DNA of 64,000 nt from Nocardioides marmoribigeumensis (GTDB lineage: Bacteria > Actinomycetota > Actinomycetes > Propionibacteriales > Nocardioidaceae). Positions 32,419 to 41,387 of the stretch are shown here, one piece after another. Each line of letters opens with the position of its first letter. The stretch's first letter is position 1. The notes below the pieces were generated by a model that did not search any database, was not told the origin of the DNA, and worked only from the letters and a program-made list of their open reading frames with translations. The stretch is from positions 3,410,001 through 3,474,000 of the forward strand of contig NZ_JAVDYG010000001.1 in the NCBI RefSeq assembly GCF_031458325.1, read 5' to 3'. Both the position numbers and the translations under genes were made by a program.

Positions 32419-33908
32419 CTGCCACGCTCGTCCCGTTCGAGGAGGCGATCGAGCGCTACGACATCGTCATGGGCCTCGAGGTCCACGTCGAGCTCAACAC
32501 CGCCACCAAGATGTTCTGCGGCTGCCCCGCGGTCTTCGGCGGCGAGCCCAACACCCACGTCTGCCCGGTCTGCCTCGGCCTGCCCGGCGCGCTGCCGGTG
32601 GTCAACGGCAAGGCGGTCGAGTCCGCGATCCGCATCGGGCTCGCGCTCAACTGCGAGATCGCCGAGTGGTGCCGGTTCGCGCGCAAGAACTACTTCTACC
32701 CGGACATGCCGAAGAACTTCCAGACCTCGCAGTACGACGAGCCGATCGCCTTCGAGGGCTTCATGGACGTCGAGGTCGAGGGCGAGACCTACCGCATCGA
32801 GATCGAGCGGGCCCACATGGAGGAGGACACCGGCAAGTCGACCCACATGGGTGGCGCGACCGGTCGCATCCACGGGGCGGACTACTCCCTGCTCGACTAC
32901 AACCGTGCGGGCATCCCGCTGATCGAAATTGTCACCAAGACAATCGAGGTCCCGTCGCACCTTGCCCCTGCGGTGGCGCGCGCCTACGTCACCCAGCTGC
33001 GTGACCTGGTGCTCGCGCTCGGGGTCTCCGACGCCCGCATGGACCAGGGCTCGCTGCGGTGTGACGTCAACCTGTCCCTCAAGCCCACCGGCTCGTCCAC
33101 CTTCGGCACCCGGTCGGAGACCAAGAACGTCAACTCCTTCCGCTCCGTCGAGCGGGCGGCACGCTACGAGGCGACCCGTCACGCGGGCCTGCTCGACGCG
33201 GGTGAGCGCGTGGTCCAGGAGACGCGTCACTTCCACGAGGACACCGGCACCACGAGCCCGGGCCGCGAGAAGTCCGACGCCGAGGACTACCGCTACTTCC
33301 CCGAGCCCGATCTCGCGCCCGTGGCGCCGAGCCGCGAGTGGGTCGAGGAGCTCCGCGCGACGCTGCCCGAGCCGCCGGCCGAGCGGCGTCGCCGTCTGCA
33401 GGCCGACTGGGGCTTCTCCGACCTCGAGATGCGCGACACCGTCGGTGCCGGCGCGCTCGAGCTGGTGGCGCAGACCGTCGAGGCGGGCGCGAGCCCCCAG
33501 TCAGCGCGCAAGTGGTGGCTCTCCGAGCTCGCTCGCCGGGCCAACGAGCAGGGCGTCGAGCTGGCCGAGCTGGCGATCACGCCGGCCCAGGTCGCCCGCA
33601 TCCAGGCGCTGGTCGACGAGGGCACGGTCAACGACAAGCTGGCCCGCCAGGTCTTCGAGGGTGTCCTCGCCGGTGAGGGCGACCCCGACGCCGTCGTGCA
33701 GGCTCGCGGCCTGGCCGTGGTCAGCGACGACGGCGCGCTCTCCGCGGCGGTCGACCGCGCGATCGAGGCCAACCCCGACGTCGCCGACAAGATCCGCGAC
33801 GGCAAGGTCGCGGCCGCCGGCGCGCTCATCGGCTCGGTGATGAAGGAGATGCGCGGCCAGGCCGACGCGGCGAAGGTCCGCGAGCTGATCCTGTCCAAGC
33901 TCACCTGA
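32415..33908 (+). CDS. gatB: Aspartyl/glutamyl-tRNA amidotransferase subunit B
   Basis: Kinase/transamidase subunit that activates the tRNA-bound acid and receives ammonia from GatA through a tunnel. The ATG 32415 start follows GGAGG by six bases and overlaps the gatA stop; 497 residues. The conserved [10 protein letters not shown] start, zinc-site cysteines ([17 protein letters not shown]), and [15 protein letters not shown] are present. The C-terminal YqeY-like helical tail (about 350-497) is complete. A strong hairpin at 33916-33943 ends the operon. In mycobacteria pfkA often sits between gatA and gatB; here it is absent. Confidence 0.97.
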   Translation: MTATLVPFEEAIERYDIVMGLEVHVELNTATKMFCGCPAVFGGEPNTHVCPVCLGLPGALPVVNGKAVESAIRIGLALNCEIAEWCRFARKNYFYPDMPKNFQTSQYDEPIAFEGFMDVEVEGETYRIEIERAHMEEDTGKSTHMGGATGRIHGADYSLLDYNRAGIPLIEIVTKTIEVPSHLAPAVARAYVTQLRDLVLALGVSDARMDQGSLRCDVNLSLKPTGSSTFGTRSETKNVNSFRSVERAARYEATRHAGLLDAGERVVQETRHFHEDTGTTSPGREKSDAEDYRYFPEPDLAPVAPSREWVEELRATLPEPPAERRRRLQADWGFSDLEMRDTVGAGALELVAQTVEAGASPQSARKWWLSELARRANEQGVELAELAITPAQVARIQALVDEGTVNDKLARQVFEGVLAGEGDPDAVVQARGLAVVSDDGALSAAVDRAIEANPDVADKIRDGKVAAAGALIGSVMKEMRGQADAAKVRELILSKLT

Positions 33909-33915
33909 CCCGGTC

Positions 33916-33943
33916 GGCGCGTTCGCCCGCGGGCGGACGCGCC
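33916..33943 (+). terminator. Terminator of gatCAB
   Basis: GGCGCGTTCGCCC and GGGCGGACGCGCC form a 13-base-pair stem (one G-T wobble) with a very short loop. It starts seven bases after the gatB stop and has no U-tract. Confidence 0.75.
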
Positions 33944-33990
33944 GGTGCGACATACTTCCCGGGTGACCGGCGCCGCGAGGTGCCGGGCTC

Positions 33991-34064
33991 GCGGACGTGG
34001 TGTAGTTGCAGCGCGCTTCTCTTCCAGAGAAGAGGTCGAGGTTCAAATCCTCGCGTCCGCTCCA
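33991..34064 (+). tRNA. tRNA-Gly (anticodon UCC)
   Basis: A full cloverleaf can be drawn. Acceptor arms GCGGACG/CGTCCGC form seven perfect pairs. The D stem is GTGT/GCGC with loop AGTTGCA. The anticodon stem is CTTCT/AGAAG with loop CTTCCAG, anticodon TCC at 34023-34025. The variable loop is AGGT and the T arm is CGAGG-TTCAAAT-CCTCG. The 3' end TCCA is encoded. The D loop has only one of the usual two adjacent guanines (G18-G19), which is unusual. Confidence 0.93.
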
Positions 34065-34068
34065 GTCT

Positions 34069-34971
34069 TCAGAGGGACAGCGCGTCCATCGCGCCGAGGA
34101 CCGCCCGCACGTGGGCGACCTCGTGCACGCGGTAGAGGTGCGCGCCGCCCAGCGCGGCGAGGACCGCGAAGAAGCCCTCGGCCTTGCGGTACTCCGCACC
34201 GAACAGGTCGAAACTGTGCGGCAGGGAGTGGCACAGCGGCGCGCCGAGCGGACGTAGCCGGAACGTCTGGGCGAGCATCCGTGCCTGCCATCCCGCGCGC
34301 TCGGCGGGGGTGGTCAGGTTGGCGTAGGTGAACCCGAGCCCGGGGTCGAGCACGACCTCGCGCACCCCCACCGAGCGGGCGTGCTCGAGGCGGGGACCGA
34401 AGTGGTCGAGCAGCGCCGGCAGCGCGTCGTCCCCGGCGGGCGCCGACGACGCCGACTCGCGGACGTCGGCCTCCTCGCCGAAGCACATCACCACCGTGGC
34501 GCCGTGGTCGGCGGCCAGCCGCAGCATGGTCTCCTCGTCGCGCCGCCCGGTCAGGTTGAGCACGCGCGCGCCGGCCTTGAGGCAGGTCTCGACGACCTCG
34601 GGGTGGTAGGTCTCCACCGAGACCACGACGTCGTCGGCGAGCGCAGCGACCACCTCGCCGAGCACGGCGCTCTGCTCCTCGGCCCCGACGCGTCGGGCGT
34701 GCGGTCCGCTGGACTCGGCGCCGACGTCGATCACGTGGGCGCCCTGGGCGGCGAGCACCCGGCCCATGCGGACGGCGGTCTCGGCGTCGACCGCCACGCT
34801 GTCCTTGTAGGTCGAGTCGCGGGAGAGGTTGACGCACCCCATGAGGGCGGGGGAGCCGTCGCCGATCACGACGTCGTCGCGCGGTCCGGCGACCGTCACA
34901 GGCGTCACCGGAGCGGCCAGCGCGTCGGCGTAGCGGTCGTGGAGGGAGGCCAGGTCGGCCAGGGAGATCAC
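34069..34971 (-). CDS. Divergent dihydropteroate-synthase-like (pterin-binding) protein
   Basis: From GTG 34971 the protein has 300 residues with a TIM-barrel pattern of the DHPS family: DVGAESSGPHARRV (like DVGGEST), LDPGLGF and a terminal RVHEV. The canonical N-terminal TPDSF loop is replaced by LSRDSTY, and the usual SRK lysine region reads CHSLPHSF. It is therefore unlikely to be the ordinary FolP; another pterin- or corrinoid-related substrate, or a regulatory role, is possible. TAGACT lies seven bases before the start. It is divergent from a RibD-like reductase gene, the two starts being only 38 bases apart, which hints at a joint role. Confidence 0.72.
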   Translation of the reverse strand: MISLADLASLHDRYADALAAPVTPVTVAGPRDDVVIGDGSPALMGCVNLSRDSTYKDSVAVDAETAVRMGRVLAAQGAHVIDVGAESSGPHARRVGAEEQSAVLGEVVAALADDVVVSVETYHPEVVETCLKAGARVLNLTGRRDEETMLRLAADHGATVVMCFGEEADVRESASSAPAGDDALPALLDHFGPRLEHARSVGVREVVLDPGLGFTYANLTTPAERAGWQARMLAQTFRLRPLGAPLCHSLPHSFDLFGAEYRKAEGFFAVLAALGGAHLYRVHEVAHVRAVLGAMDALSL

Positions 34972-35009
34972 GCCCGGAAGTCTAGGGAGCCGCGTGCAAG
35001 ACTGACCGC

Positions 35010-35675
35010 GTGACCGACGTCCTCGCCCTGGCGGACCTGTCCGACGAGCAGCTGCGCGAGGTGTACGCCGCCCCGCGACGACCCTGGACACGCGTGCTCT
35101 TCGTGGCCACCGTCGACGGGGCGACCCAGGGCGCCGACGGCCTCAGCAAGAGCATCAGCAACGACGCCGACCAGCGGGTGTTCCAGACGCTGCGCGACCT
35201 CGCCGACGTGATCGTGGTGGGGGCCGGGACGGTGCGCGAGGAGGCCTACGAGCCCAACCCCAAGCCCCTGGTCGTCGTGTCCCGGTCGGGCCGCGTCCCC
35301 GAGTCCCTGCAGGCCGGAGACCTCTCCCAGGTCTTCCTCGCGACCGGCTCCGACGCCGAGGCGATGGACCAGGCGCGCGAGCTCCTCGGTGACCGCGTGC
35401 TGGTGCTCGGCAAGGAGGGCCCCGAGCTGTCGCAGCTGCGCGACGCCCTCGTCGGGCGCGGCTTCACCGACCTCCTCTGCGAGGGCGGCCCGAGCCTGGC
35501 CGGCGACCTGTGGGCACAGGGACTCGCCGACGAGCTCGCGCTCACCGTCGTGCCCCGCATCGTGGGCGGCGAGCACCGGCGGCCCGTCCAGGGCGCCGAC
35601 TCCGACGTGGAGCTGCGTCTCGCCTCCCTGCTGACCGCCGGCGACACCCTGGTGCAGCGGTGGGTGGTGGCATGA
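35010..35675 (+). CDS. RibD C-terminal-type reductase
   Basis: A 221-residue NAD(P)H-dependent reductase of the RibD_C/DHFR-like fold. VGAGTVREE (about 71-79) and LCEGGPSLAGDLW (about 157-169) are the cofactor-binding signatures. It has no deaminase domain, so it is not a full riboflavin RibD; pyrimidine reductase, pterin reductase or another role is open. The start GTG 35010 is six bases after AAGACT. It shares a divergent promoter region with the DHPS-like gene and overlaps the flavin oxidoreductase gene by four bases. Confidence 0.82.
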   Translation: MTDVLALADLSDEQLREVYAAPRRPWTRVLFVATVDGATQGADGLSKSISNDADQRVFQTLRDLADVIVVGAGTVREEAYEPNPKPLVVVSRSGRVPESLQAGDLSQVFLATGSDAEAMDQARELLGDRVLVLGKEGPELSQLRDALVGRGFTDLLCEGGPSLAGDLWAQGLADELALTVVPRIVGGEHRRPVQGADSDVELRLASLLTAGDTLVQRWVVA

Positions 35676-36907
35676 CGGAGGAGCACGAGGTCGTCGTCGT
35701 CGGCGCCGGTCTCGCCGGCCTCGTCTGCGCCCGCGAGATCGCCGGCGCCGGCCGCGACGTGCTGGTGCTCGAGGCCTCCGACGGCGTCGGCGGACGCATC
35801 CGCACCGACCGGGTGGACGGCTTCCTGGTCGACCGGGGGTTCCAGGTGCTCAACACCGGCTACCCCGCGCTGACCGACAACCTCGACCTCGACGCCCTCG
35901 ACCTGTGCCGTCTCGACGACGCGGTCGACGTGCGCCGCGGAGGCACGATGCACACCGTCACCAACCCGCTCGCGCAGCCGGCCGGGCTCCCGGGACTGGT
36001 CTCCACCGACCTCCTCCCGCTGGGCCAGAAGCTCCGGCTCGGGGCGTACGTCGCCCAGTGCGCCGCGCTGCCCGTCCCGCGGCTGCTCGCCCGCGACGAC
36101 GTGCCGGCCCGGGAGGCCTGGCGCCAGGCCGGGCTGACCACGCGCACCCTCGACGTGGTGCTCAAGCCGTTCTTCGCGGGGCTGGCCCTCGAGCCCGAGC
36201 TGAAGACCTCACGACGCTTCGTCGACCTGATGATCCGCATGTTCGCCCGCGGTCGCTCGACCGTGCCCGCCCGGGGGATGCAGGCGATGCCCGAGCAGGT
36301 CGCGGCGGCGCTGCCGGCGGACGCGGTCCGGCTGTCGTGCAAGGTCGACGCCGCCGACGCGACCGGGGTCCGGACGCCCGGCGGCCGGATCAATGCCCGC
36401 GCCGTCGTCGTCGCCACCGACCACTGGACGGCGCACGAGCTCGTCCCCGACCTCGGACCCGTCCGCGGGGCCGGTGGCGTCACCACCTGGTGGCACCGCA
36501 CCCCGGTGTGGGAGGGCCAGCGGGGCCGGCTGGTCACCGACGCCGACGGGTCGCCCGTCGCCAACACGGTCGTGATGTCGGCGGCCGCGCCGTCCTACGC
36601 CCCGCCCGGCGCCGGGCTGGTCGCGACGTCGGTGATCCACCGTCGCGGGCAGAAGCTGCCCGACGACCGGCGCGTGCGCGAGCTGGCCACCCAGCTGCAC
36701 GGGCAGCCCGACGAGGGTTGGGAGCTGGTGGCCCGCCACGACGTGCCGCGCGCGCTGCCGCTGATGATGCCGCCGCACGACTTCCGTCGCCCGGTGCGGG
36801 TCGGCACGGTCTTCGTCTGCGGCGACCACCGCGACACCAGCTCCATCCAGGGGACGCTGGTCTCCGGCCGGCGCACGGCCGCTGCCGTGCTCACCCGGCT
36901 GCGCTGA
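35672..36907 (+). CDS. FAD-dependent oxidoreductase (phytoene-desaturase/amine-oxidase fold)
   Basis: From ATG 35672 it has 411 residues. The dinucleotide motif VVVGAGLAGLVCA (8-20) followed by LEASDGVGGRIRT is the GG-doublet FAD fingerprint of the amine oxidase and phytoene desaturase superfamily. The C-terminal FAD motif is VCGDHRDTSSIQGTLVSGRR. It is soluble or peripheral, and the substrate is unknown. The ATGA overlap with the reductase gene makes it the second gene of that unit. Its last 17 bases overlap the convergent HAD gene. Confidence 0.85.
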   Translation: MTEEHEVVVVGAGLAGLVCAREIAGAGRDVLVLEASDGVGGRIRTDRVDGFLVDRGFQVLNTGYPALTDNLDLDALDLCRLDDAVDVRRGGTMHTVTNPLAQPAGLPGLVSTDLLPLGQKLRLGAYVAQCAALPVPRLLARDDVPAREAWRQAGLTTRTLDVVLKPFFAGLALEPELKTSRRFVDLMIRMFARGRSTVPARGMQAMPEQVAAALPADAVRLSCKVDAADATGVRTPGGRINARAVVVATDHWTAHELVPDLGPVRGAGGVTTWWHRTPVWEGQRGRLVTDADGSPVANTVVMSAAAPSYAPPGAGLVATSVIHRRGQKLPDDRRVRELATQLHGQPDEGWELVARHDVPRALPLMMPPHDFRRPVRVGTVFVCGDHRDTSSIQGTLVSGRRTAAAVLTRLR

Positions 36908-37556
36908 GCACCTTCTCCACCAGGTCGACGGTCAGGTCCGAGACGTCCTCGACCACCGCGTCGGCCCCGGCCAGCTCGCCCTCGCCGAAGCCCCCGGTGA
37001 GCACCGCGATGCACGGGATGCCGGCGCGGTGCGCCGACTCCACGTCGTACGGCGTGTCCCCGACGAGCAGCGCGCGCTCGCCCCCGTGGTCCTCGCGGAC
37101 CCGGGTCCACGTCGTCTCGACCAGCTCGGGGTCGGGCTTGGACTCCTCGGCGTCGCTGCTCGTGGTGAGCTCGGTGACCACGTCGGCGAGGCCCAGGTCG
37201 TCGACCGCCTTCTCGGCGAACCGGCGCTCGCCCGAGGAGGCCAGCGCGACGACGTAGCCCTCGTCGACCAGCCGGCGCACGGCGTCGGCAGCCCCGGGCA
37301 CGGGCCGCACGCGGTCGGCGACCTCGGCGTACTCCTCGGCCCACGCGTCGCGCAGCGCGTCGCCCTCCGACTCCTCGACCTCGTCGCCGGCCGCGGCCGC
37401 GACGAGGCGGTCACCGCCCATGCCGATCAGCCGGTGCAGGCGGTTGACGGTGAGGTCGTGGCCGTGCCGGGTGAAGGCGCGGTGCCAGCACATGGCGTGG
37501 TGGTAGGTCGAGTCGACCAGGGTCCCGTCGATGTCGAACAGCAGGACGTCGGGCAT
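36891..37556 (-). CDS. HAD-superfamily phosphatase
   Basis: A 221-residue hydrolase with all four HAD motifs: nucleophile region DIDGTLVDS (8-16), Ser/Thr in LASSGERR (about 105), the Lys of ESKPDPELVE (about 138) and the acidic pair in LLVGDTPYDVESA. The cap insert fits phosphoglycolate phosphatase or beta-phosphoglucomutase type subfamily I. The substrate is unknown. It lies one base downstream of the DUF2530 gene and is surely co-transcribed with it. The C-terminus runs antiparallel into the flavin oxidoreductase gene by 17 bases. Confidence 0.88.
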   Translation of the reverse strand: MPDVLLFDIDGTLVDSTYHHAMCWHRAFTRHGHDLTVNRLHRLIGMGGDRLVAAAAGDEVEESEGDALRDAWAEEYAEVADRVRPVPGAADAVRRLVDEGYVVALASSGERRFAEKAVDDLGLADVVTELTTSSDAEESKPDPELVETTWTRVREDHGGERALLVGDTPYDVESAHRAGIPCIAVLTGGFGEGELAGADAVVEDVSDLTVDLVEKVLSAAG

Positions 37557-37557
37557 G

Positions 37558-37887
37558 TCAGCCCTCCTCAGGACCTCGGGATGACGCGCCCTCCTGGAGG
37601 TGACGGGCGCGCCGGGTGCAGTAGACGAATCCGAATACCCCCAGACCCAGCCCCGCGAAACACGTCCACAGCCACCACAGCCGGTCGGTCTCGCGCATCC
37701 AGTCGAGCTGGAACACCAGGAGGTAGAGCGTGGCGCCGAGGAACCCGGCCGTCCCGACCCCCACGGTCCGCAGGCCGGTGACGTCGAGGGGCTGGATCGG
37801 CGCCTCGACCACCTCGCCGCGGGTCATGCGCGCCTTGATCGGCTGCGCGACCGGGCCCGGGGCGGGCTCCTGCTCGGGGGAGTGCAC
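37558..37887 (-). CDS. DUF2530-family small membrane protein
   Basis: A 109-residue protein with a Pro-rich, partly charged N-terminus (about 1-40), two transmembrane helices (about 43-62 and 72-91) and a basic tail. The phrase PLDVTGLRTVGVGT before the first helix and the GLGLGVFGFVYCTRR ending of the second match the actinobacterial DUF2530 family, whose function is unknown. It forms a unit with the HAD gene, with no spacing to speak of. The start codon is GTG. Confidence 0.75.
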   Translation of the reverse strand: MHSPEQEPAPGPVAQPIKARMTRGEVVEAPIQPLDVTGLRTVGVGTAGFLGATLYLLVFQLDWMRETDRLWWLWTCFAGLGLGVFGFVYCTRRARHLQEGASSRGPEEG

Positions 37888-37914
37888 GGTCAGAACCTAC
37901 CGGGCGGTCGCGTC

Positions 37915-38045
37915 GGGTCCGGGTCACGCTCCACCGCCGGGGTGAACCTGAGAGATGCCTGACCACCTGGGGTCCTTGGTCCCTGTCGCGGGCCGGGCCA
38001 CCGGCGGTAGAACGGCCGAGCCACGCCATCCCCCGGCGCGGCACC
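37915..38045 (+). promoter_or_regulatory. Structured leader of the subtilase gene; possible c-di-AMP (ydaO-type) riboswitch
   Basis: The 197-base leader can close a stem CCGCCGG (37934-37940) with CCGGCGG (38001-38007) around inner hairpins. GGGGTGAACC (37939-37948) and GTAGAACGGCCGAGCC (38007-38022) resemble pieces of the ydaO consensus, and actinobacterial ydaO elements usually precede secreted wall-related proteins. However, the normally invariant CCGTCAGC stretch reads CACGCCATC, so the match is partial. The assignment is tentative. Confidence 0.3.
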
Positions 38046-38084
38046 CGCCGCCGTCGCCCCGCGGCCCGTCCTGGAGGACCCACC

Positions 38085-41000
38085 ATGTCCCAGGCCCACC
38101 GCTCCACCATCTCCGGGCTCGCCGCCCTCAGCCTCGGGCTCGCGGGCCTCGCGGCCGTCGCCGTCACGGCCGTCCCGGCCGCCGCGGCGCCCAACGGGAA
38201 CGGTCACGGTCTGGGCAAGCACGACCGCGAGCTGCTCGCCGACGCGGTCGCGAGCGGCGACCGGACCGTCACGCTGCTCATCGCCAGCCGGCCCGGTGCC
38301 AACCGGACGGTGGTCAGCGGGATCACCGGCCTCGGTGCCACCGTCGCCAAGCGCGACGACGACGTGGGCTACCTGCGGGCCGTCGTACCGACCGGCAAGG
38401 CGGAGCAGGCCGCCCGCCTCGCCGGCGTGCAGGCGGCGGACCTCGACGAGGTCGTGCCGCTCGACGACCCGGCGCCGGGTGGCTCGCAGGCACCCACCCC
38501 CCAGACACCTCCCTCGGCCTCGACGCCGAACGACAACCCCTACCTGCCGATCGGCGACACGGGTGCCTCGCAGTTCATGGCGGCGCACCCGACCTGGGAC
38601 GGCCGCGGCACCACGATCGGCATCCTCGACACCGGCGTCGACCTTGACCACCCCGCGCTGCGGACCACCACCACGGGGCTGCCCAAGGTCACCGACTGGG
38701 TCACCTACACCGACCCGTTCGCCGACGACGACCCCACCTGGGTGTCGATGGCCGACCAGGTCAGCGGGTCGTCCTTCACCTACCAGACGGTGACCTACAC
38801 CGCGCCCGCCGCGGCGTCCTACCGCATCGGTCTGTTCAACGAGCGTGACCCGCGCCTGGGAGGGGAGGTCGGCAGCGACGTCAACCGCGACGGCAACCCG
38901 ACCGGCAGCAGCGGCCTCTTCGCCGTGCTGTGGAACACCGCGACCAACAACGTCTACGTCGACACCGACCAGGACCGGTCGTTCGCCGACGAGCAGGCCA
39001 TGACCGACTTCCGGGTGCGCCGCGACATCGGGCACTTCGGCAAGGACGCCCCGGACACGGACGTCCACGAGACGATGCCGTTCGTCGTCCAGACCGACGG
39101 CAAGGACAAGGTCGTCAACATCGGCATCGTGTCGGGCGAGCACGGCACGCACGTCGCCGGCATCGCGGCCGGCAACGGCCTGTTCGGCGGGGCGATGACC
39201 GGCGCGGCCCCGGGTGCGCAGGTCAAGTCCGTGCGCGTCTGCATGTTCATCGCCGGGTGCACCGCGCACGCGCTCGTCGAGGGCATGATCTGGGTGGTCA
39301 AGCAGGGCAACGTCGACGTGGTCAACATGTCGATCGGCGGCCTGCCGGCGCTCAACGACGGCAACAACACCCGTGCGGTGCTCTACAACCGGCTCGTCGA
39401 CCAGTACGACGCCCAGATCTTCATCTCGGCCGGCAACAACGGCGCCGGCCTCAACACCGTGGGCGACCCGGCGGTCGCGAGCAAGGTCGTGGCCAGCGGT
39501 GCCTACGCCTCCCAGGAGTCGTGGCAGAAGAACTACGGCTCCGACTCCGACCTCGCGGACACGATCCAGGGCTACTCCTCGCGAGGGCCGCGCGAGGACG
39601 GTGGCTTCAAGCCGGAGGTCCTGGCGCCGGGCTCGGCGGTCTCGACCACCCCGATGTGGCAGCCGGGCGGACCGGTGGCGGGGACCTACGACCTGCCGGC
39701 CGGCTACGGCATGCTCAACGGCACCTCGATGGCCTCGCCGCAGAGCGCGGGTGCCGGTGCGCTGCTGGTCAGCGCGGCCAAGCAGGCCGGCGTGCAGTCC
39801 AAGCCCGCGCAGCTGCGCCAGGCGCTGTTCTCGTCGGCGCGCTTCCTCCCGGACTACGGCGCCTACGAGCAGGGCAACGGCCTGATCGACGTCGGCGCCG
39901 CGTGGGACGTGCTGAAGAAGACCGTCAAGCCGGTGAGCATCACCTCGTCGGTCGCGGTGCACTCGGTCCTGTCCGGGTTCCTGGCCACGCCGGGCACCGG
40001 CGTCGGGATCTTCGACCGTGAGGGCGTGAAGGCGGGCGACTCCTACACCCGCACCTACACCTTCACCCGCACCAGCGGCGGCGCCAAGGCGATCACCTAC
40101 GCCGCGAGCTGGGTCGGCAACGACGGCACGTTCAGCGGCCCGGCCTCGGTGTCGCTCCCGCTCAACACGCCCACGACGTACGCCGTCACCGTGCACCCGC
40201 AGAGCGCCGGCGCGCACTCGGCGATCCTGAATCTCGACGACCCCGCTACCCCAGGAGTCGACGAGCAGACGCTCAACACGGTCGTCGCGGCGGAGAGCTT
40301 CACCGCCGCCAACGGCTACTCGATCACCCACGCCGGCACGATCGGCCGCAACCGCACCACGTCGTACTTCTTCGACGTGCCGGCCGGGACGCCCGCGTTC
40401 AAGGTCGACCTGACCGGCGGCGGCAGCACCCCGGGGGCCGGGCAGATCCGCTTCCTGCGGTTCCACCCCTACGGCCTGGGGCTCGAGGACAACTCCAGCC
40501 TGAGCTGCTACAACCCGTCATCGGGGAGCTGCTCGGGGTCGCCGACCTCGCGGACGACGTCCAACCCGCAGGCCGGGGTGTGGGAGGTCGTGGTGGAGGC
40601 CCGCCGCACCTCCGACGTGGCGGAGGCGCCCTACAGCCTGACCGCGTCGATCCTCGGCGCGTCGGTCTCGCCGAGCACCGACACGATCGCCTCGGCCACG
40701 CTGGGTGTCCCGGTCGCCCGCAGCTACACGCTGACCAACCTGTTCGGCACCTTCACGGGCCGCGCGGTCGGGACCACGCTGGGCAGCGCCAGGTCGGCCA
40801 CGCCGACGATCACCACCGGTGTCCTGCAGCAGCGCCTGGTCGACGTGTCCGCCGGCTCCACCAGCCTCCGGGCGACGATCGGCGGGACGTCGGACCCGGG
40901 TGCCGACCTCGACCTCTACGTCTACAACTGCACCACCGGCACCTGCCTGCTCGCCGGGCAGTCGGCGGACGGGGACTCCGAGGAGTCGGTGACGATCGCC

Positions 41001-41291
41001 AACCCGGCCGCGGGTGCGTGGGTCACGCTCGTCGACGGCTACGCCGTGCCGTCGGGCTCCACGACCTTCGGCTACACCGACGTCTTCACCAACCCCGCCT
41101 TCGGGTCGGTCTCGGTGACGGACGCCAACGCCTCCCGGCCGGCCGGGTCGTCGTGGACGGCGCCCGGGACGGTCACGGCCGCCGCCGCGCCCGCCGCGGG
41201 CCGGGTGCTCCTGGGCAACGTCCAGGTGCGCACGGACGGCAACGTCCTGGTGGGCTCCGGCGACGTGGTGGTGCAGTCGGTCACTCCCTGA
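38085..41291 (+). CDS. Secreted subtilisin-like serine protease (S8) with long insert
   Basis: A 1068-residue exported protease. A signal peptide (1-35, ending PAAAA) is followed by a propeptide (about 40-150). The catalytic triad is D182 (GILDTGVDLDHP), H353 (GEHGTHVAG) and S548 (LNGTSMASP), with oxyanion N451 in SAGNNG. About 170 residues separate Asp from His, far more than in subtilisin, a spacing known from tripeptidyl-peptidase-II-like and other large S8 enzymes. The C-terminal 460 residues are beta-rich PPC-like modules. TGGAGGA eight bases before the ATG is a clear ribosome site. A hairpin at 41305-41332 terminates the gene. Confidence 0.92.
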   Translation: MSQAHRSTISGLAALSLGLAGLAAVAVTAVPAAAAPNGNGHGLGKHDRELLADAVASGDRTVTLLIASRPGANRTVVSGITGLGATVAKRDDDVGYLRAVVPTGKAEQAARLAGVQAADLDEVVPLDDPAPGGSQAPTPQTPPSASTPNDNPYLPIGDTGASQFMAAHPTWDGRGTTIGILDTGVDLDHPALRTTTTGLPKVTDWVTYTDPFADDDPTWVSMADQVSGSSFTYQTVTYTAPAAASYRIGLFNERDPRLGGEVGSDVNRDGNPTGSSGLFAVLWNTATNNVYVDTDQDRSFADEQAMTDFRVRRDIGHFGKDAPDTDVHETMPFVVQTDGKDKVVNIGIVSGEHGTHVAGIAAGNGLFGGAMTGAAPGAQVKSVRVCMFIAGCTAHALVEGMIWVVKQGNVDVVNMSIGGLPALNDGNNTRAVLYNRLVDQYDAQIFISAGNNGAGLNTVGDPAVASKVVASGAYASQESWQKNYGSDSDLADTIQGYSSRGPREDGGFKPEVLAPGSAVSTTPMWQPGGPVAGTYDLPAGYGMLNGTSMASPQSAGAGALLVSAAKQAGVQSKPAQLRQALFSSARFLPDYGAYEQGNGLIDVGAAWDVLKKTVKPVSITSSVAVHSVLSGFLATPGTGVGIFDREGVKAGDSYTRTYTFTRTSGGAKAITYAASWVGNDGTFSGPASVSLPLNTPTTYAVTVHPQSAGAHSAILNLDDPATPGVDEQTLNTVVAAESFTAANGYSITHAGTIGRNRTTSYFFDVPAGTPAFKVDLTGGGSTPGAGQIRFLRFHPYGLGLEDNSSLSCYNPSSGSCSGSPTSRTTSNPQAGVWEVVVEARRTSDVAEAPYSLTASILGASVSPSTDTIASATLGVPVARSYTLTNLFGTFTGRAVGTTLGSARSATPTITTGVLQQRLVDVSAGSTSLRATIGGTSDPGADLDLYVYNCTTGTCLLAGQSADGDSEESVTIANPAAGAWVTLVDGYAVPSGSTTFGYTDVFTNPAFGSVSVTDANASRPAGSSWTAPGTVTAAAAPAAGRVLLGNVQVRTDGNVLVGSGDVVVQSVTP

Positions 41292-41304
41292 GACCAGGAC
41301 GACG

Positions 41305-41332
41305 GACGACGCCGTTGTGGGACGGCGTCGTC
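41305..41332 (+). terminator. Terminator after the subtilase gene
   Basis: GACGACGCCG, loop TTGTGGGA, CGGCGTCGTC: a perfect 10-base-pair stem starting 14 bases after the stop codon, without U-tract. Confidence 0.8.
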
Positions 41333-41387
41333 CCACGTTCTAAGGTGCTCCCGTCATCCAGGGCGAACAGACGGGAATCCCCACAGC

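Noticed and set aside
37941-37975. Glycine-riboswitch-like CTCTCAGG string on the minus strand upstream of DUF2530
   Set aside because: The other conserved part (GCCGAAGGGGCAA) and a GGGAGAG partner are absent.
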